A DNA stretch of 64,000 bases from Chlorops oryzae (lineage: Eukaryota > Arthropoda > Insecta > Diptera > Chloropidae). Location of the stretch: NCBI GenBank assembly GCA_020466095.1, contig CM035808.1, positions 13,967,163 to 14,031,162 on the forward strand, read 5' to 3'. The notes under the pieces were generated by a model. The model was not told the DNA's origin. It made no database searches and worked only from the letters and a program-made list of their open reading frames with translations. The position numbers and the translations under genes were made by a program. Shown one piece after another: positions 22,986 through 34,538 of this stretch (position 1 is its first letter; each line of letters starts with the position of its first letter).

Positions 22986-23704
22986 GGGAAAGTCCATTAA
23001 TTACGTCCATTATTTCGGAAGAGGTTTAAGGCATAACAAAACTATCCACTGAGATCATTTTCTCAATTTCCTATGTGATTCCGCTCATTTCCAGGGGCTT
23101 GAACCCCCAAAATCATCCTCTGAATACGCGCATTGTTCCCTTTGATGGTATTCGTCCTGAAAACAAATTTCCAATAGTTATTTCCCTCCAAAAGCAAAAC
23201 TACCCGAGGAATGGTTATTTTTTTCAAAAAATTCCTATAATTCTCACTTAATTCATAATTTCGTAAACGTATATTAAGCTATGAATTAAAGAAATTCTAA
23301 GTCATTTTAAGGTCACTTATGGTGTGCCAATTTTTCTAAGCGTGTTTCTTCAGTCAACGTTTGATCGTATCAGGGGGGAAAGTCGACCTGTTCCGTTATT
23401 TTGTGACAAAAACTGATGCTTAGATTAGGACCAGTGCTAGGAATTCTTCCACTTTAGTGGCAGATCTTCCACTATTTTTACTTTCTACCACGCTAGGTCC
23501 AAATCAACTATTTTTTACTTATGTACTTTTTTAAAAATTTATTTTATAATCATTTCGGATAATTGAGAACATAAAAAATGTGATTCCAATGTTATGTATT
23601 ATAGGAAACCATCGGGTGCGGAAAACTCTCACTAAACCTCACCTTAGGGGGAGAGGGGGTCCAAATTTGGAGAAAATGTGTTGACGTTATTAATGGACGT
23701 CCCC
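22986..23704. mobile_element. Inverted-repeat element ending GTCCATTAATTACGTC
   Basis: The left end, GGGAAAGTCCATTAATTACG, is the approximate inverse of the right end, whose complement reads GGGGACGTCCATTAATAACG. The termini resemble those of the element at 30177-30465 (GGGCCGCCCATATATTACGT). No TSD is certain and no coding region was seen. Confidence 0.55.
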
Positions 23705-25380
23705 TTTCAACCAGTAGTCCAATGGATTGGACAGCGTGTAAGCTAAGTTAGAGTTGCCTTAAAACCATATAGGTGAAAAAGTTCAACTGTGGTGAACCAC
23801 GCCATAAGTCGAGTGTTGTGGTGTACCACGTAATAGAAAGTGTGGTGTACCACGTAATAGCTTTTGGCCGAAGTTGCAGCTATAGTTCTGTATGCTTGAA
23901 ACTTTGATAATTGTGCTTTCATTTTAGTCTTTAAATTTTAATTTGAACATAATTGGGCTTTTACTGTAATGATTTTAAAGAAAACTAAGATGAATTTCCC
24001 GGGGAATATTCATGTAAAATAGGACTTATGCCTAGTTTCCAATATTTCAGGAATTCCTACGAATCAATTATTGATATGATATGATATGACAAGAAATGTA
24101 GGCTCTATATAAACCTTTATCACAATCTTCTATTCAATGATTTTAAATCTCCAACAATTAACTACAAAGTGCTGCCAGATAATTAAAATATTATCACATG
24201 AGTACCGATTATTTTCTTACAGAACCAAAGAATATCGATTATCGTGTTGTTCAATTTGAGCGAGCAGCCTGTAACGCAATCACGTAGACGCCAAGAAAAC
24301 GACAAAAAGTTGAAAATCAGATCAACTAAAAAGCGCTTAAGGTACTTAACTTACTACAAATGTCGGAATGAATTTTCGAAAATAGATCGAACAAGAAAAA
24401 CCGGAGGGCAGAGCGGATAAAGTAAATGAAAAATCGCGCAAACAGACTGAAAACTTTTCTTTTCAATTCTATTCTATTTATTTTTTCGTTTTTCTTTGAA
24501 ACTATTTTAAGTGCTGAAAAGAATTTCGTGATTTTTGGTGTCGTCTTGTATATTTGGCCTTTCTATGTTATTTCATTTCAATTTTTTCTCTTTTTTTTGT
24601 TCAAATATTTCTTTCTTAAGTACAGTTCCTTCGTACTGTAGCCAAGCAGAGAAGAGAAGCAATCAATTAAACTTTTTGGCAACTAACTTATGTTACACAA
24701 ACAGAAAATGCACAAAAAGGGGTGCGAGACAAGAAAGATGGAGCGTAAGGAGTGTTAGGAGTGTAAGGGAGAAGAGACCGTGGGTGAATGGCGAAGAATA
24801 TTATGAACTACATACTACGTTCGATAAGCCATAACCTGACCATTGTACACGAGGCTAAGAGTCACAGTGGCTCTTGTGACGACGATAGACGAATCAAAAC
24901 ATGTGCTCGCAAGCTTACATGAGAAACTAGTCACAAATAGTGACAAATGACTGAGCACAGCGACGATTGTCGAAGACGATGATGATGACGATGATGATGA
25001 TTATGATGCTTCCGTCCGTCGCTGAAGCTAATCACGCTGTCGCTGATGAAACTGAATTTTTCATCATGAAATTACGAAAAGAGGAAGCGAGTCTCGTGGT
25101 TTTACAATCGCAGCATCTTGATGTCTCTCACTGAGGCAAATAAATATCATTTGATTTATCTTATGCATACGATTGAAAAGTCACGAGTTCTTTTTTGGAT
25201 TTGCGTTTTGTTGCGATCGGCTATTTGTGATCGTGTGTGTGTTTTTTATTATGTGACGTCACAATAACACTTATTACCGCAACACCGTAAGACGAGCAGA
25301 AATCTTTGAGAGATAAGAGAAAAATTAGGCTGGCAAGATTTTTCTTTCAATAATCTGGTAGCTCTATAATTGATTAAACA
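23705..25380. other. No gene seen; one short tandem repeat
   Basis: A 24-bp unit containing GTGTGGTGTACCACGTAATAG is present twice in tandem at about 23816-23862. Around 24970-25010 there is GATGATGAC triplet repetition. No exon was recognised. Confidence 0.4.
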
Positions 25381-25388
25381 CTATCAGG

Positions 25389-25932
25389 CAGGGTTGGAAC
25401 CTGGCGAAGAAGAAAGTGCAGCAGTTTTAACAAAAAAGGGCAGTAGATTTGAATTTTGCGCAGTAAAAATAAAAATCATTACAAATCTTTTTTTTATAAC
25501 AAAAATATATTTTATTCTTTTCAAATAAAAAGAAAAAATAAACAAAAAGTACATTTCATGTAAATATTTCTCCATATTGCGCGTCTTCCAATGTGAAGCG
25601 AAGGTTTTTGGCAAGATTTTTTTCTGTTATATCAGCTGTCAAACTGTTAATATCGCGACATATAATCTTCAATGGAAAATCCAAGATGTTATACAAGGAC
25701 AACAATAGTATCTTTGTTACAAATAGAATTGCGGTGTTGATAATGTATAGCCAAAATTGGTAATTTTTTGGTAGTTATCGTTAGTTTTGTTTGCAAAAAA
25801 AAAAAAAATCGAGTACACCAGTGACGAAAATCGCAGTAGATTTTAAGCTTTTCGCAGTGTCGCAGTAGATGTCAAAAATTTCAAAAAAAAACGCAGTAGA
25901 TCTACTGCAATTGCAGTAAAGTTCCAACCCTG
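25389..25932. mobile_element. hAT-like MITE with perfect 8-bp TSD
   Basis: The termini are CAGGGTTGGAAC and the exact inverse GTTCCAACCCTG. The TSD CTATCAGG is present at 25381-25388 and 25933-25940. The interior is AT-rich with GCAGTAGAT repeats and no transposase. The right TSD is shared with the next element, so this copy landed in the other element's duplication. Confidence 0.9.
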
Positions 25933-25940
25933 CTATCAGG

Positions 25941-27250
25941 TAGAGCTGGAGAACTATCGATAGTTATGACCATCGATAGAATCAATAGTCGATAGCCTGA
26001 ACCATCGATAATGTCGATAGTTCGATCGGAAGTTACATTCTAAAAATTTTACTAATTAGGTTGGAAAATTGCTAGTGGTTTCCTTGAAACATGTTTGCGC
26101 TGTTTATCATTTAAATATACACAATTTTAAAGTTTTAAATTCATAAATTAATAGTGGTCCTATAATAAAAACTTCAAATTTAATAATAAAATATACATAT
26201 TTAAATAAAAAAAATATGTCACGAAGTAATACACAAGGAGGCGAATTTTAACTTATATATTCTTAATTTAATAATATTCTTACTATATTTTCCATTTTTT
26301 TGGTCCGAAAAAGATAAATTCCAATTTACTACCCAAAATTTCAATCCTACTCCGAATTTTGCGGTCTTTTACCATGTTAATTACCAGCGCCGGCCACGGA
26401 AGCAAGCTAGAAGCAAAAAGAGCGTAAGCGCTCGTATGTGCACAAAATTGCTCTCAAATGAGAAGCAAAGCTGAGAGCCAAAAATTCGTTCAGTTGAGTG
26501 GAAAACGTCAAGCGAGACGGAGCTGCGTCGGATGAAGCTAGATGGGAACGTAAATTTTTTCAGCCTTGATACACTTTGAAGAAAATTAATTTTTTATACT
26601 TCAGGAATTTTTTTCATCGTGTTCTTAACATTCAGTTGTTTTTATTATATAATATATATAAATTTAGCACATCATTGATTTGTACAATAATTCTCTGCTC
26701 TGCACTGTAAATTTTCAAGATAAAAGAGCTCAAGATGATCTGAAAAGGCTCCAAAATGACCCATCCCTACCTCTTGGACGAGGCGTCCAGTTTTTGCGAC
26801 ATATCGATCCAGGGACATACCCAGCTCTAAAGAACAGCATTTTTCGGCTCTAAGAAAAATTTATGCAATTTTGTATGAAAACATCCACAACTGTTTCTCG
26901 CTGTGTAATGTGCACGCACACAAACGCAATTAGTAAATGTAGTGGTGGCCGGCACTGTTAATTACCGATAGGTTAATTATCGATGGTAGATAGTTTCGTT
27001 AATCGGTAAGTTTAACAATCGATAGTTTTGAAATTTGATAGTTTCAATAATCGATAGTTTCCATAATCGATAGTTTAATCGAAAGGTTAATTTTTGATCG
27101 ACTCTCGCCGTTATCTAAATAATATGGTAGCGTTTTTCTCTCTTTCCCCTGCGTCCCTTGCACAAGAAAATTTGTTTCATTATCGAAATGTCTTAACGTG
27201 TAAATAGCGTAATAGTATTGATAGTGCTATCGATCGTCTCTCCAGCTCTA
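25941..27250. mobile_element. hAT-like element rich in ATCGATAGT, with a nested insertion
   Basis: The termini are TAGAGCTGGAGA and its inverse (TCTCCAGCTCTA). The flanks are CTATCAGG on the left and CAATCAGG on the right, an 8-bp TSD with one change. The interior repeats ATCGATAGT many times. A second hAT-like element (26385-26957) sits inside it. A related fragment is at 50185-50578. No transposase frame is present. Confidence 0.85.
26385..26957. mobile_element. Nested hAT-like MITE with perfect 8-bp TSD
   Basis: The termini are CAGCGCCGGCCAC and, on the other strand, CAGTGCCGGCCAC. The TSD TTAATTAC is at 26377-26384 and 26958-26965. Removing it restores the surrounding ATCGATAGT-rich element, so it is the younger insertion. 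No coding region. Confidence 0.9.
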
Positions 27251-27258
27251 CAATCAGG

Positions 27259-27626
27259 CATGCCGCATGTGCTTCTTATCAAGAATGTTGCTCTGAACAA
27301 CAAGGCGTGCAATGACAGCCAGAATAAAAACACTGTGTCAACCAGCTCAACATGATCAATTTAAAGAAAAACAATTAAACGAATAAAAATTCAAAAAATT
27401 AAAATAAAAAATAAAAAAATGGGATTAATAACTATCAGTAGCACGCAACTGGAAACACACATATTCGGTTCCATTCACTCATTCCCTCAACTTTCGGGAG
27501 TTCTCACTACTTGTTTAGCAATCATTTAGACTAAAAAATGTTCTTATCTACTTTTCCGCCCGTATTTTATTTATCATTTTTTTTTACTCTTTTATGCATA
27601 TGATTGAGGAGATATTTTATAGAAGT
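27259..27626. other. No gene seen
   Basis: Short AT-rich stretch between two hAT-like composites. Nothing bounded was recognised. Confidence 0.4.
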
Positions 27627-27670
27627 CTCAGCAACAGGCACGGCAGAACAGATTTTTCCCGAGTGGGTAC

Positions 27671-28028
27671 TAGAGGTGGGAAAAAATCGATGTTAACATC
27701 GATACATCGATAGTATCGATGTTTTTAAGTTAAAATAAATAATAATGAAAAGAAAGTTAAAAATGCAAAATAGATTAAGTTTGATTTAATTCTAACAACC
27801 TTAGTTGATGGAAAAAAATTGTTAGTTATCAGAAACCATCAATAGTGCACGATTGTGGGATACATCGACGATGTTTTTAAATGTTTTACCCTATTGATGG
27901 TGTTCTACGACAATCTATTGTTTTTCATCAACTACTAAGCTTGTTAGAATTTAATTTAATGGAATTTATTTTTACCATTTATTTATTAATTTTACCATTA
28001 TGTTCACATTGATTGTTTTCCACCTCTA
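27671..28028. mobile_element. Nested hAT-like MITE (TAGAGGTGG ends)
   Basis: The termini are TAGAGGTGGGAAAA and the inverse TTTTCCACCTCTA. The flanks GTGGGTAC and GTGGGTAG form an 8-bp TSD with one difference. The interior has ACATCGAT repeats near both ends. It interrupts the GAGTGGGTA repeat at the edge of the 27635-29076 element and is therefore younger. Confidence 0.8.
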
Positions 28029-28378
28029 GTGGGTAGTAGTTCGAAGGGGGAAGGGTGGTGTATTGCTGCGTTGGAGTAGTATACAAAGCTCCCACGAAAT
28101 CAACATTCCCATCATTTCGTTACAAAATCAAGTAAAATAAAATATACAAAAAATATTATTTCATATTATACATTTAATAACAAAAATTAACGCACTTCAT
28201 GTAAAAAAAAAATTAAAAACTTAAAGACAATTCCGCATTTTTTCGGCCTCTTGTTAAATTTTAAAAGCCAAATATATATCTCATCGAGCTTAAGAATATG
28301 TTATTTTTCCATATTTAGCTTTAAAATGAAGAGCATACTAATTATTTTAGAAATAAATATTTATAAGAAGCTTTTAAA

Positions 28379-28690
28379 CATAACTCATAACTTCTGAACC
28401 ACTTAACATATTCACTTCAAACTTGGAACATATATACCTTGGACCCATTGGGATGTTATTGAAAAATATGGGCGTGATCCGCCCACTGCTTCCCCCACAA
28501 ATGAAATATGCTAATAACTCCTGAACTACTGAACATATTCACTTCGGACTTGGAACGTACATACCTTTCACTCATTGGGATATTACTGCAAAATATGGGC
28601 GTGATCCGCCCACTCCTACCTCCAAAAATGAAAAAAATACTTATAACTTTTGAACCGCCAAACGTATTAACTTCCGACTTGGAATGTACA
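28379..28690 (+). repeat. Degenerate tandem repeat, about 127-bp unit, 2.5 copies
   Basis: Each unit runs from TAACT(C/T)(C/A)TGAAC through ACATATTCACTTC and CTTGGAACRTA to ATATGGGCGTGATCCGCCCA. The third copy is truncated after the CTTGGAATGTAC part. It lies within the 1.4-kb hAT-like element. Confidence 0.8.
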
Positions 28691-29084
28691 ACATATCATA
28701 CATGCAGTAAATGCCTCCGAAATAATAGAATAACATTTTATTTAAAAAGACAATTATTAGGGTAAAATTTTTACGTATTAAATTTTCGCGGCCAAGTATT
28801 TTCCAAATACTTCCGTTTGGTAGTTTTGGCTTATGTCGTTTAATGCTTTTCATTCTTTATTAACGCAAAGATACAGGCTCTACGGAAACATTGCATATTA
28901 ACTCAAAATGAAAAAATTGGAAAAAAATTTTTTGTCAAAACTGGCATTCCAAAAATTTCGTGAAATTTTTACTGAGTAAAATAGCCACTTGGAAAATTTC
29001 GAGTGGGTAAAATACCCACTCGGAAAATCTCGAGTGGGTACAACTACCCCATGTAAACGCCGTTCTGCCGTGCCTGCTCAGCAA

Positions 29085-30146
29085 AAATGTCTAACCAATA
29101 AAAATTTATGAAAGAATTCTCCACACTTCTTAACATAGAACTAATCAATTTAGATATTTTTTTAGCCTCGAAAACAGTTTTAAAACGCCTTTCATTTATG
29201 TAAAAACTCTCAACTAAAATTAGAAGAAGCAGAAAATTCCAAGGGCGTAATTAGATTTTATTCAGTTATTAGCCAATACAGTGGAACAACGAGTTGTTGA
29301 GAGTGTATGGCGTTTGTGCGTACGTGTGTAACACTCGTAACCACTTCGTCCGTCTTTCTGTCTGATAAAATTTGGTGCACAGTTCGGTGGAGACATGAGC
29401 ATAGGTCATTTTTTTTTAACAACAAAAATATGTTCCTCAAATCGAGTCATTACTCTGTCTTCGTTAATCTCACAATGCAGATAGTGGAAGATCTTATCTA
29501 CTGTTGAATTATTTACTTATTTATTTAGACAGCTTGTGTATTTAATACTTCCTTGGTTGCTAAAGAGGTATACATGAAATACTTAAAAAAAAAACAACAT
29601 ATTTAAGTCATAAGTTTGTGACAAGACATCATAACATGTGTATGAGCACACATATACCTGTTTCGTAATATCAACGTGTATACATAGCGTGTGGTCACGT
29701 TATGAACAGTCGAATACTTGAATGTACATAAAATGACAAGTGTTTTAAATTTGTTCAGTAGGTAGGTGAAGGGGGACTGGAAATGGATTTTATTTAAACA
29801 CTGCATAAAATAGAGATAAAAAAAAGCATTTTAAGCGCTATAACAGTCTTCAAGAAAAAAAGTTGTATATTTAAAAAGCGATTCTTTCAAAACAAAATTG
29901 TTTTTATATAATCAGATTAATGCATAAAAGAATTTTGTGATTCAACACGTGAAAAAAAATTGTTGGACTAATAGTATCGATTCGTACTCAAAAATTGCAA
30001 GTTTGTCCAAATCACGCTTTTTCTGTTATGAATCGAAAAAACGTTTAAAAACACATTTTATTTGATAAAAACCCCTAAATGAACTTATCTTCGTGCTCTC
30101 CATTTCTTGTTTACTATTTAGATCAGCTGTTCTTCGTGAGTGTCAA
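29085..30146. other. No gene seen
   Basis: AT-rich sequence. Short open frames at 29258-29507 and 29603-29806 have no recognisable family. Confidence 0.4.
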
Positions 30147-30764
30147 AAATGCCATTATAAAAGTGATACGCTCTTTAAGGGCCGCCCATATATTACGTCA
30201 GCATGTTTTTGACCATTTTAGACCCCCCTCCCCCCTTATCATCAATCATCATCGTCCAGAATCCCCCTGTTGACAATATCTTTGAGCCCTTTATTATTTC
30301 ACAAGTAAATAGAAATTTGATTTCTTCAAAATATAGTTTCATATTGTTTTCTTTTAAGATAGAGATGATGACGTAATCATGGCGAATTGACCCACTCCCC
30401 CATCATCAACCGTCATCATTCGCGAGATCCCACTGTATAATGACGTGATATATGGACGACCCCTTACACTCTTAATATTGCCATACCGTATTAAATTGAA
30501 GTTGTATGGAGAACAAAAACAACAAATTTTTTCAATTGTATTAAAATATTTAATTAAGACGGGCGACAATATTAAGACACTATTAATATAGCCTTTGTGA
30601 ACACCCTTAATATTTTTTAAAAATTATAATGATCAAATTGTATTCTCAAGAATAACTAAACAATTGGGATTTCAAAATCAAAGTTTTCGCATTAACTAAC
30701 ATCCCTAGATTATAAAAGCTAACATCTCTAATGTCAGTATATTGAGATTGCGCTTTGGTGTACG
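30147..30764 (+). repeat. 618-bp direct duplication, copy 1
   Basis: The block runs from AAATGCCATTA to GCTTTGGTGTACG and is repeated at 31335-31964. It contains the inverted-repeat element at 30177-30465. Copy 1 looks like the intact version. Confidence 0.85.
30177..30465. mobile_element. Inverted-repeat MITE (AAGGGNCGNCCATATAT ends)
   Basis: The left end AAGGGCCGCCCATATATTAC pairs with a right end whose complement reads AAGGGGTCGTCCATATATCA. The flanks ACGCTCTT and ACACTCTT resemble an 8-bp TSD with one change. The class is uncertain. A decayed copy lies in the duplicate at about 31366-31660. Confidence 0.65.
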
Positions 30765-31045
30765 CAGCGTTGCCAGATTTTGGCAAGGCCAATTCCCGTT
30801 TTTTGGCTCCAAGCGCAATGATTTTCCCCTTTTTGTTTTTTATTTTCCCCGTTTTTTTCCCCATTTTCAATAACTAGCGCATATATGTAGTTTTTCTTAT
30901 ATACATTTATTTTGCTGTAAATAACAAGAGTAAAAAAGTAAATAACGAAAAAAAATACATTCTTAACAGACTTATACATACTTTGAAAACAAAAAATTAT
31001 TCCGAGTTCACTATATCATACTTCAAAAGGTTCAATTTATAATTG

Positions 31046-31226
31046 AAGCAAAGCCGCGAATAGCGTTGTAATTGAGAAATTTCTTATTATTGGAATTTAT
31101 CATGCCAGTCAGAATTTACAGTCATTTCATTCCTTAATGTTCCGAAGTGCTAAGAAATGTCCTAGAATAGAAAGTCAAAAAAATTGGTTCAAAATATTTG
31201 TCACAATGTTATTCGCGGCTCCGCTT
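31046..31226. repeat. Inverted-repeat element (AAGC..GCCGCGAATA ends)
   Basis: AAGCAAAGCCGCGAATAGCG at the left is the approximate inverse of the right end, whose complement reads AAGCGGAGCCGCGAATAACA. It is about 180 bp, sits between the two copies of the 618-bp duplication, and is probably another MITE. No clear TSD. Confidence 0.5.
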
Positions 31227-31334
31227 AAATTATTAATTTATAAATTGTACATATTTTTGTTATGTAAACTTAAACAGTCTTTCTCTAAAGTTAACTTAAC
31301 ACAGTCTGTCTTTCTTTTAATAAAGCTCTTTTGT

Positions 31335-31964
31335 AAATGCCATTATCAGAAAGTGATACGCTCTTTGGGCCGCCCATATTTCAATGTCAGCATGTTTCTT
31401 ACCTTTTAGACCCCCTCCCCTTTATCTTCAATCATCATCGTCCAGAAAACGCCCTCTCAGTTGACAACATCTTTGAGCCACTGTGTGGATTATTTCACAA
31501 GTAAATAGAAATGATTTCTTCAAAAGTATAGTTTCATATTGTTTTCTTTGAAGATTCAGATGATGACGTAATCATGGCGAATTGCCCACTGCCTAGTCAT
31601 CAACCGTCATTATACGCGAGAGCCTCGCTGTATAATGATCGTGATATTGACGCCCTTACACTCTATATGCATACCGTATCTAATTGAGTTGTATGCAGGA
31701 ACAAACGATACATTTTTCTAACTCTGTATTAAGAACATTTACTTAAGACGGGTGACAATATTAAGACATATTATGATAGCTTTGTGTAACATCCAACTTA
31801 ATTTTTTGGGTTGCAGCGAAATTATATGATCAATGTATTCTCAAGAATACTAAACAATTGGGATTCCCTCAAATCACAAGTTTTCGCAGTCCAACTAAAT
31901 CCCAGATTATAAAACGGGCTAACATCTCTAATGTCAGTATATTGAGATTGCGCTTTGGTGTACG
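31335..31964 (+). repeat. Direct duplication, copy 2, indel-rich
   Basis: It follows 30147-30764 from end to end but differs by many small insertions and deletions. Homopolymers are shortened (the C-run of the first copy is reduced) and extra short strings are inserted. The pattern resembles an uncorrected long read more than ordinary divergence. Confidence 0.8.
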
Positions 31965-32153
31965 TACGGAACATGTGAGTTTCAACTCGCTCTTACCGGC
32001 TTTTAACACCAACTGAGAACTGAGAACACCAGCAAAACTTGAAGTGTCTTTTAAGTTGAGTTGTAAAATAGAAAAAGGGAGAGAAAACGAGAAAAACGCA
32101 AACTGACAAAATATGATCGTTCGTTTGGATGAAGCTGTCAAAGTTGTAAGTCT

Positions 32154-32433
32154 TAAAGGTAGAAACACTCACGCACTGCGGCGCACTGCGTGGCATGGCA
32201 CCGCATAGAGAAAATTTGTAGTAAATAGTGACGCACAGCAAAATAATATGGAAATGAACTAGAAAGGGCAGCTCTCCAAACAATGGCAACACTACAGCTG
32301 TCAAATTAGCATAGATATCAAAAATATATAGAACGCTATGCCATGCTAATTTTTTGAGTGTCTGCTTTCATACATTTTGATTTCTATATGACAGATGGCA
32401 CTGCGGCGCAGTGCGTGTGTGTTTCTACCTTTA
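32154..32433. mobile_element. TA-flanked MITE with long GC-rich inverted repeats
   Basis: The left end AAGGTAGAAACACTCACGCA and beyond (about 30 bases in all, continuing CTGCGGCGCA) is mirrored at the right end with few mismatches, both flanked by TA. Inside are ATGCCATGC/GCATGGCA inverted motifs. 280 bp, no coding region. Family unknown, mariner-like by its TA flanks. Confidence 0.8.
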
Positions 32434-34043
32434 CTCTCTTTTAATTTCAATGCGATTCGCAAGCATATGAATTGCTTCTTCTAAAACAATTCTATTGATA
32501 TTGTTATTGTCTTCTAATAAAAAACCTTTATACATATATGTATATACACATACATATATGTCAGGGGTATATGTATGTAAGTATACTGCGCATTCCTAAA
32601 TTTGCTTACGCACTTCGGGCCCCTCGAATGCGAGGAAAAGAGTCGGATTCCTTTCATATGCTTAGTTTACACTATAAAAAAAATTTGCTTTAGTTTATCT
32701 TATCTTTCAGGGCCACAAAAAAAACGTGCGCGTACCTATATACATATATTCTCATTCCTTTTTGGGTTTAAGCAATTCACCGTAGTGGAAAAGAAGAAGC
32801 AAACCTCGAAATTGCGTCTTAAAATAAACGATTTTTTATGCGCATCTTTTTCATCAATTTTCTTCGGAGGTAAGAAAACGAATTATTACTAACCTCGCTT
32901 CGGTGAATATCTGAATGAATTTATAGTTTGAAAATAGATATGTACGTATGTATGCACATATATCTATGTAGATACATATAATCAATCGCTGAACTACCCC
33001 TCGCGTCTTTGCAACTCTCAGTCTTCGAAAGATTGGCTATACCACTGGCGTGCCACCCAGCCAATGGGGTTGTTAACTTTAACGACGACAACACAGAGAA
33101 ACCTTTCATATGGGGACACTCACGATCACAGATTTTTGACCTCACGTCAAACGAACTCTTCAAAAGAGGAAACACCTCGAAAGTGGGCGGTTTCAGACTT
33201 AAATTAAGTTTTAAAAAAAAAAACCTATAAAGGCAATATCTGTTGAAGTCACGAATTTAAAATGGTACTTGTCGGTTCGAGGAAGCATACCTACAGTTAA
33301 AGGGGTAAATTCAAGTCCACCGTTCTAGTGTTAAAACCATAACGAGAACTCGAGAAACCTACCGCATTGAAAGGGCTTCTCAATTCGGGGTTTCAATATG
33401 ATTTTTAATATTTGAATAGACGCCAAACCTTTTTTTTTTTTTTTTATTCTGATTCGGAAATCAACAAAAAAAAAATTGAAAATTATTTTTAGGAAATTTG
33501 TATCAATTCCAAGAGGGGTTTTTGGATATGAAAATAACACAAATATAAAATAATAAATTTTATAAAATGGAACTTACAAATATGGTCAGTAGAAAAGCTA
33601 TTTCGTCCCATTTTAAAGTTTTTTTAAATTTATTTATTTATTTCTTTTTTTCATGTGTCATATCCGTTGTAAGTTTCTTCTCTTTGTTTTTCATACTTCA
33701 AAATTCCGTTGCCGCTCTCAAACAAATACAGATAAACATAAAAAAAAACCCGGTCGCCTTAGAATGAGAGACCGACTGATGAGAGTTTGCGATTTACGCT
33801 TAGACATATGTATTATAATACAATAAAACCCACACTAAACCCGACTCAGGCATGCGACAAAATCGGCATGAGATTTGTATTGCGTGCGTAAGAGGCGTGA
33901 ATGCAGCCCACTTCTCATCTGCGAATGCGAACTCGAGCGCGTTCACTGCTTTTTGTTTAGAATATTTTCGCCAGAGTTGCCACGTTTAGTTAAAGAAACC
34001 CATTTCATTTGATTCCATCTAGCATGGAGCTAATTAAAACATT
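32434..34043. other. No gene seen
   Basis: AT-rich sequence with ATACATATATG repeats near 32535 and T-runs near 33430. Open frames at 32921-33230 and 33331-33540 are short and unrecognised. Confidence 0.4.
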
Positions 34044-34165
34044 TATAGCCTTATTCATGAAGAAATTTTTAATAAAAACAATGCTGATAAAATTCAATTC
34101 GCGTAGAAAAATTGAATTTTATCAGCATTTTAATTGAAAATTTTTCTATGAATATAAGGCTATTA
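34044..34165. repeat. Near-complete foldback hairpin, about 120 bp
   Basis: The outer arms start TATAGCCTTATTCATGAAGA and its approximate inverse. The inner arms AATGCTGATAAAATTCAATT (from 34080) and the exact inverse are separated by only about 10 bases. Almost the whole element can form one stem. Probably a very small foldback MITE. Confidence 0.75.
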
Positions 34166-34410
34166 TTTTATTCAATATCAAATATTTATACCAATTTCAA
34201 CATAGTGAATTAACTATATGAATTAGAGTTAATGTAGATATTTAGCAGGCTCTAATCCATATATGTAGTTAATTGACTAAGTTAATTCTAAGTGGGAACA
34301 TGCTACCTATAAGATTCATATTATACATATTTAAAATCTATCGACAATTGAATATGCAAGTTGTGAATCTAGCCGGAATTTATCAAGAGGATGACGAAAA
34401 TCATCAATGA

Positions 34411-34538
34411 TACAGTCGAAACTCTCTATAACGAATTTTTCTCAAGGCTTTCTTGGCTACATTTTTAGTGTCCTTTTTTCTCCTTATAACGAATATTTTT
34501 TCCAGTCCCTTGCAATTTTTTATAGAGTTTCGACTTTA
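34411..34538. mobile_element. Short pogo-like MITE
   Basis: The left end TACAGTCGAAACTCTCTATA is mirrored by TATAGAGTTTCGACTTTA at the right, with ACGAAT repeats inside next to TATAACGAA. The right terminus lacks the final CTG, so it is slightly decayed. Confidence 0.6.

Larger units (their letters stand above)
27635..29076. mobile_element. hAT-like element, 1.4 kb, with nested MITE and tandem repeat
   Basis: The termini are CAGGCACGGCAGAAC and the exact inverse GTTCTGCCGTGCCTG. The perfect TSD CTCAGCAA lies at 27627-27634 and 29077-29084. Inside are a nested 358-bp hAT-like MITE (27671-28028) and a degenerate tandem repeat (28379-28690). The edges carry GAGTGGGTA repeats. No transposase is encoded. 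Confidence 0.9.
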
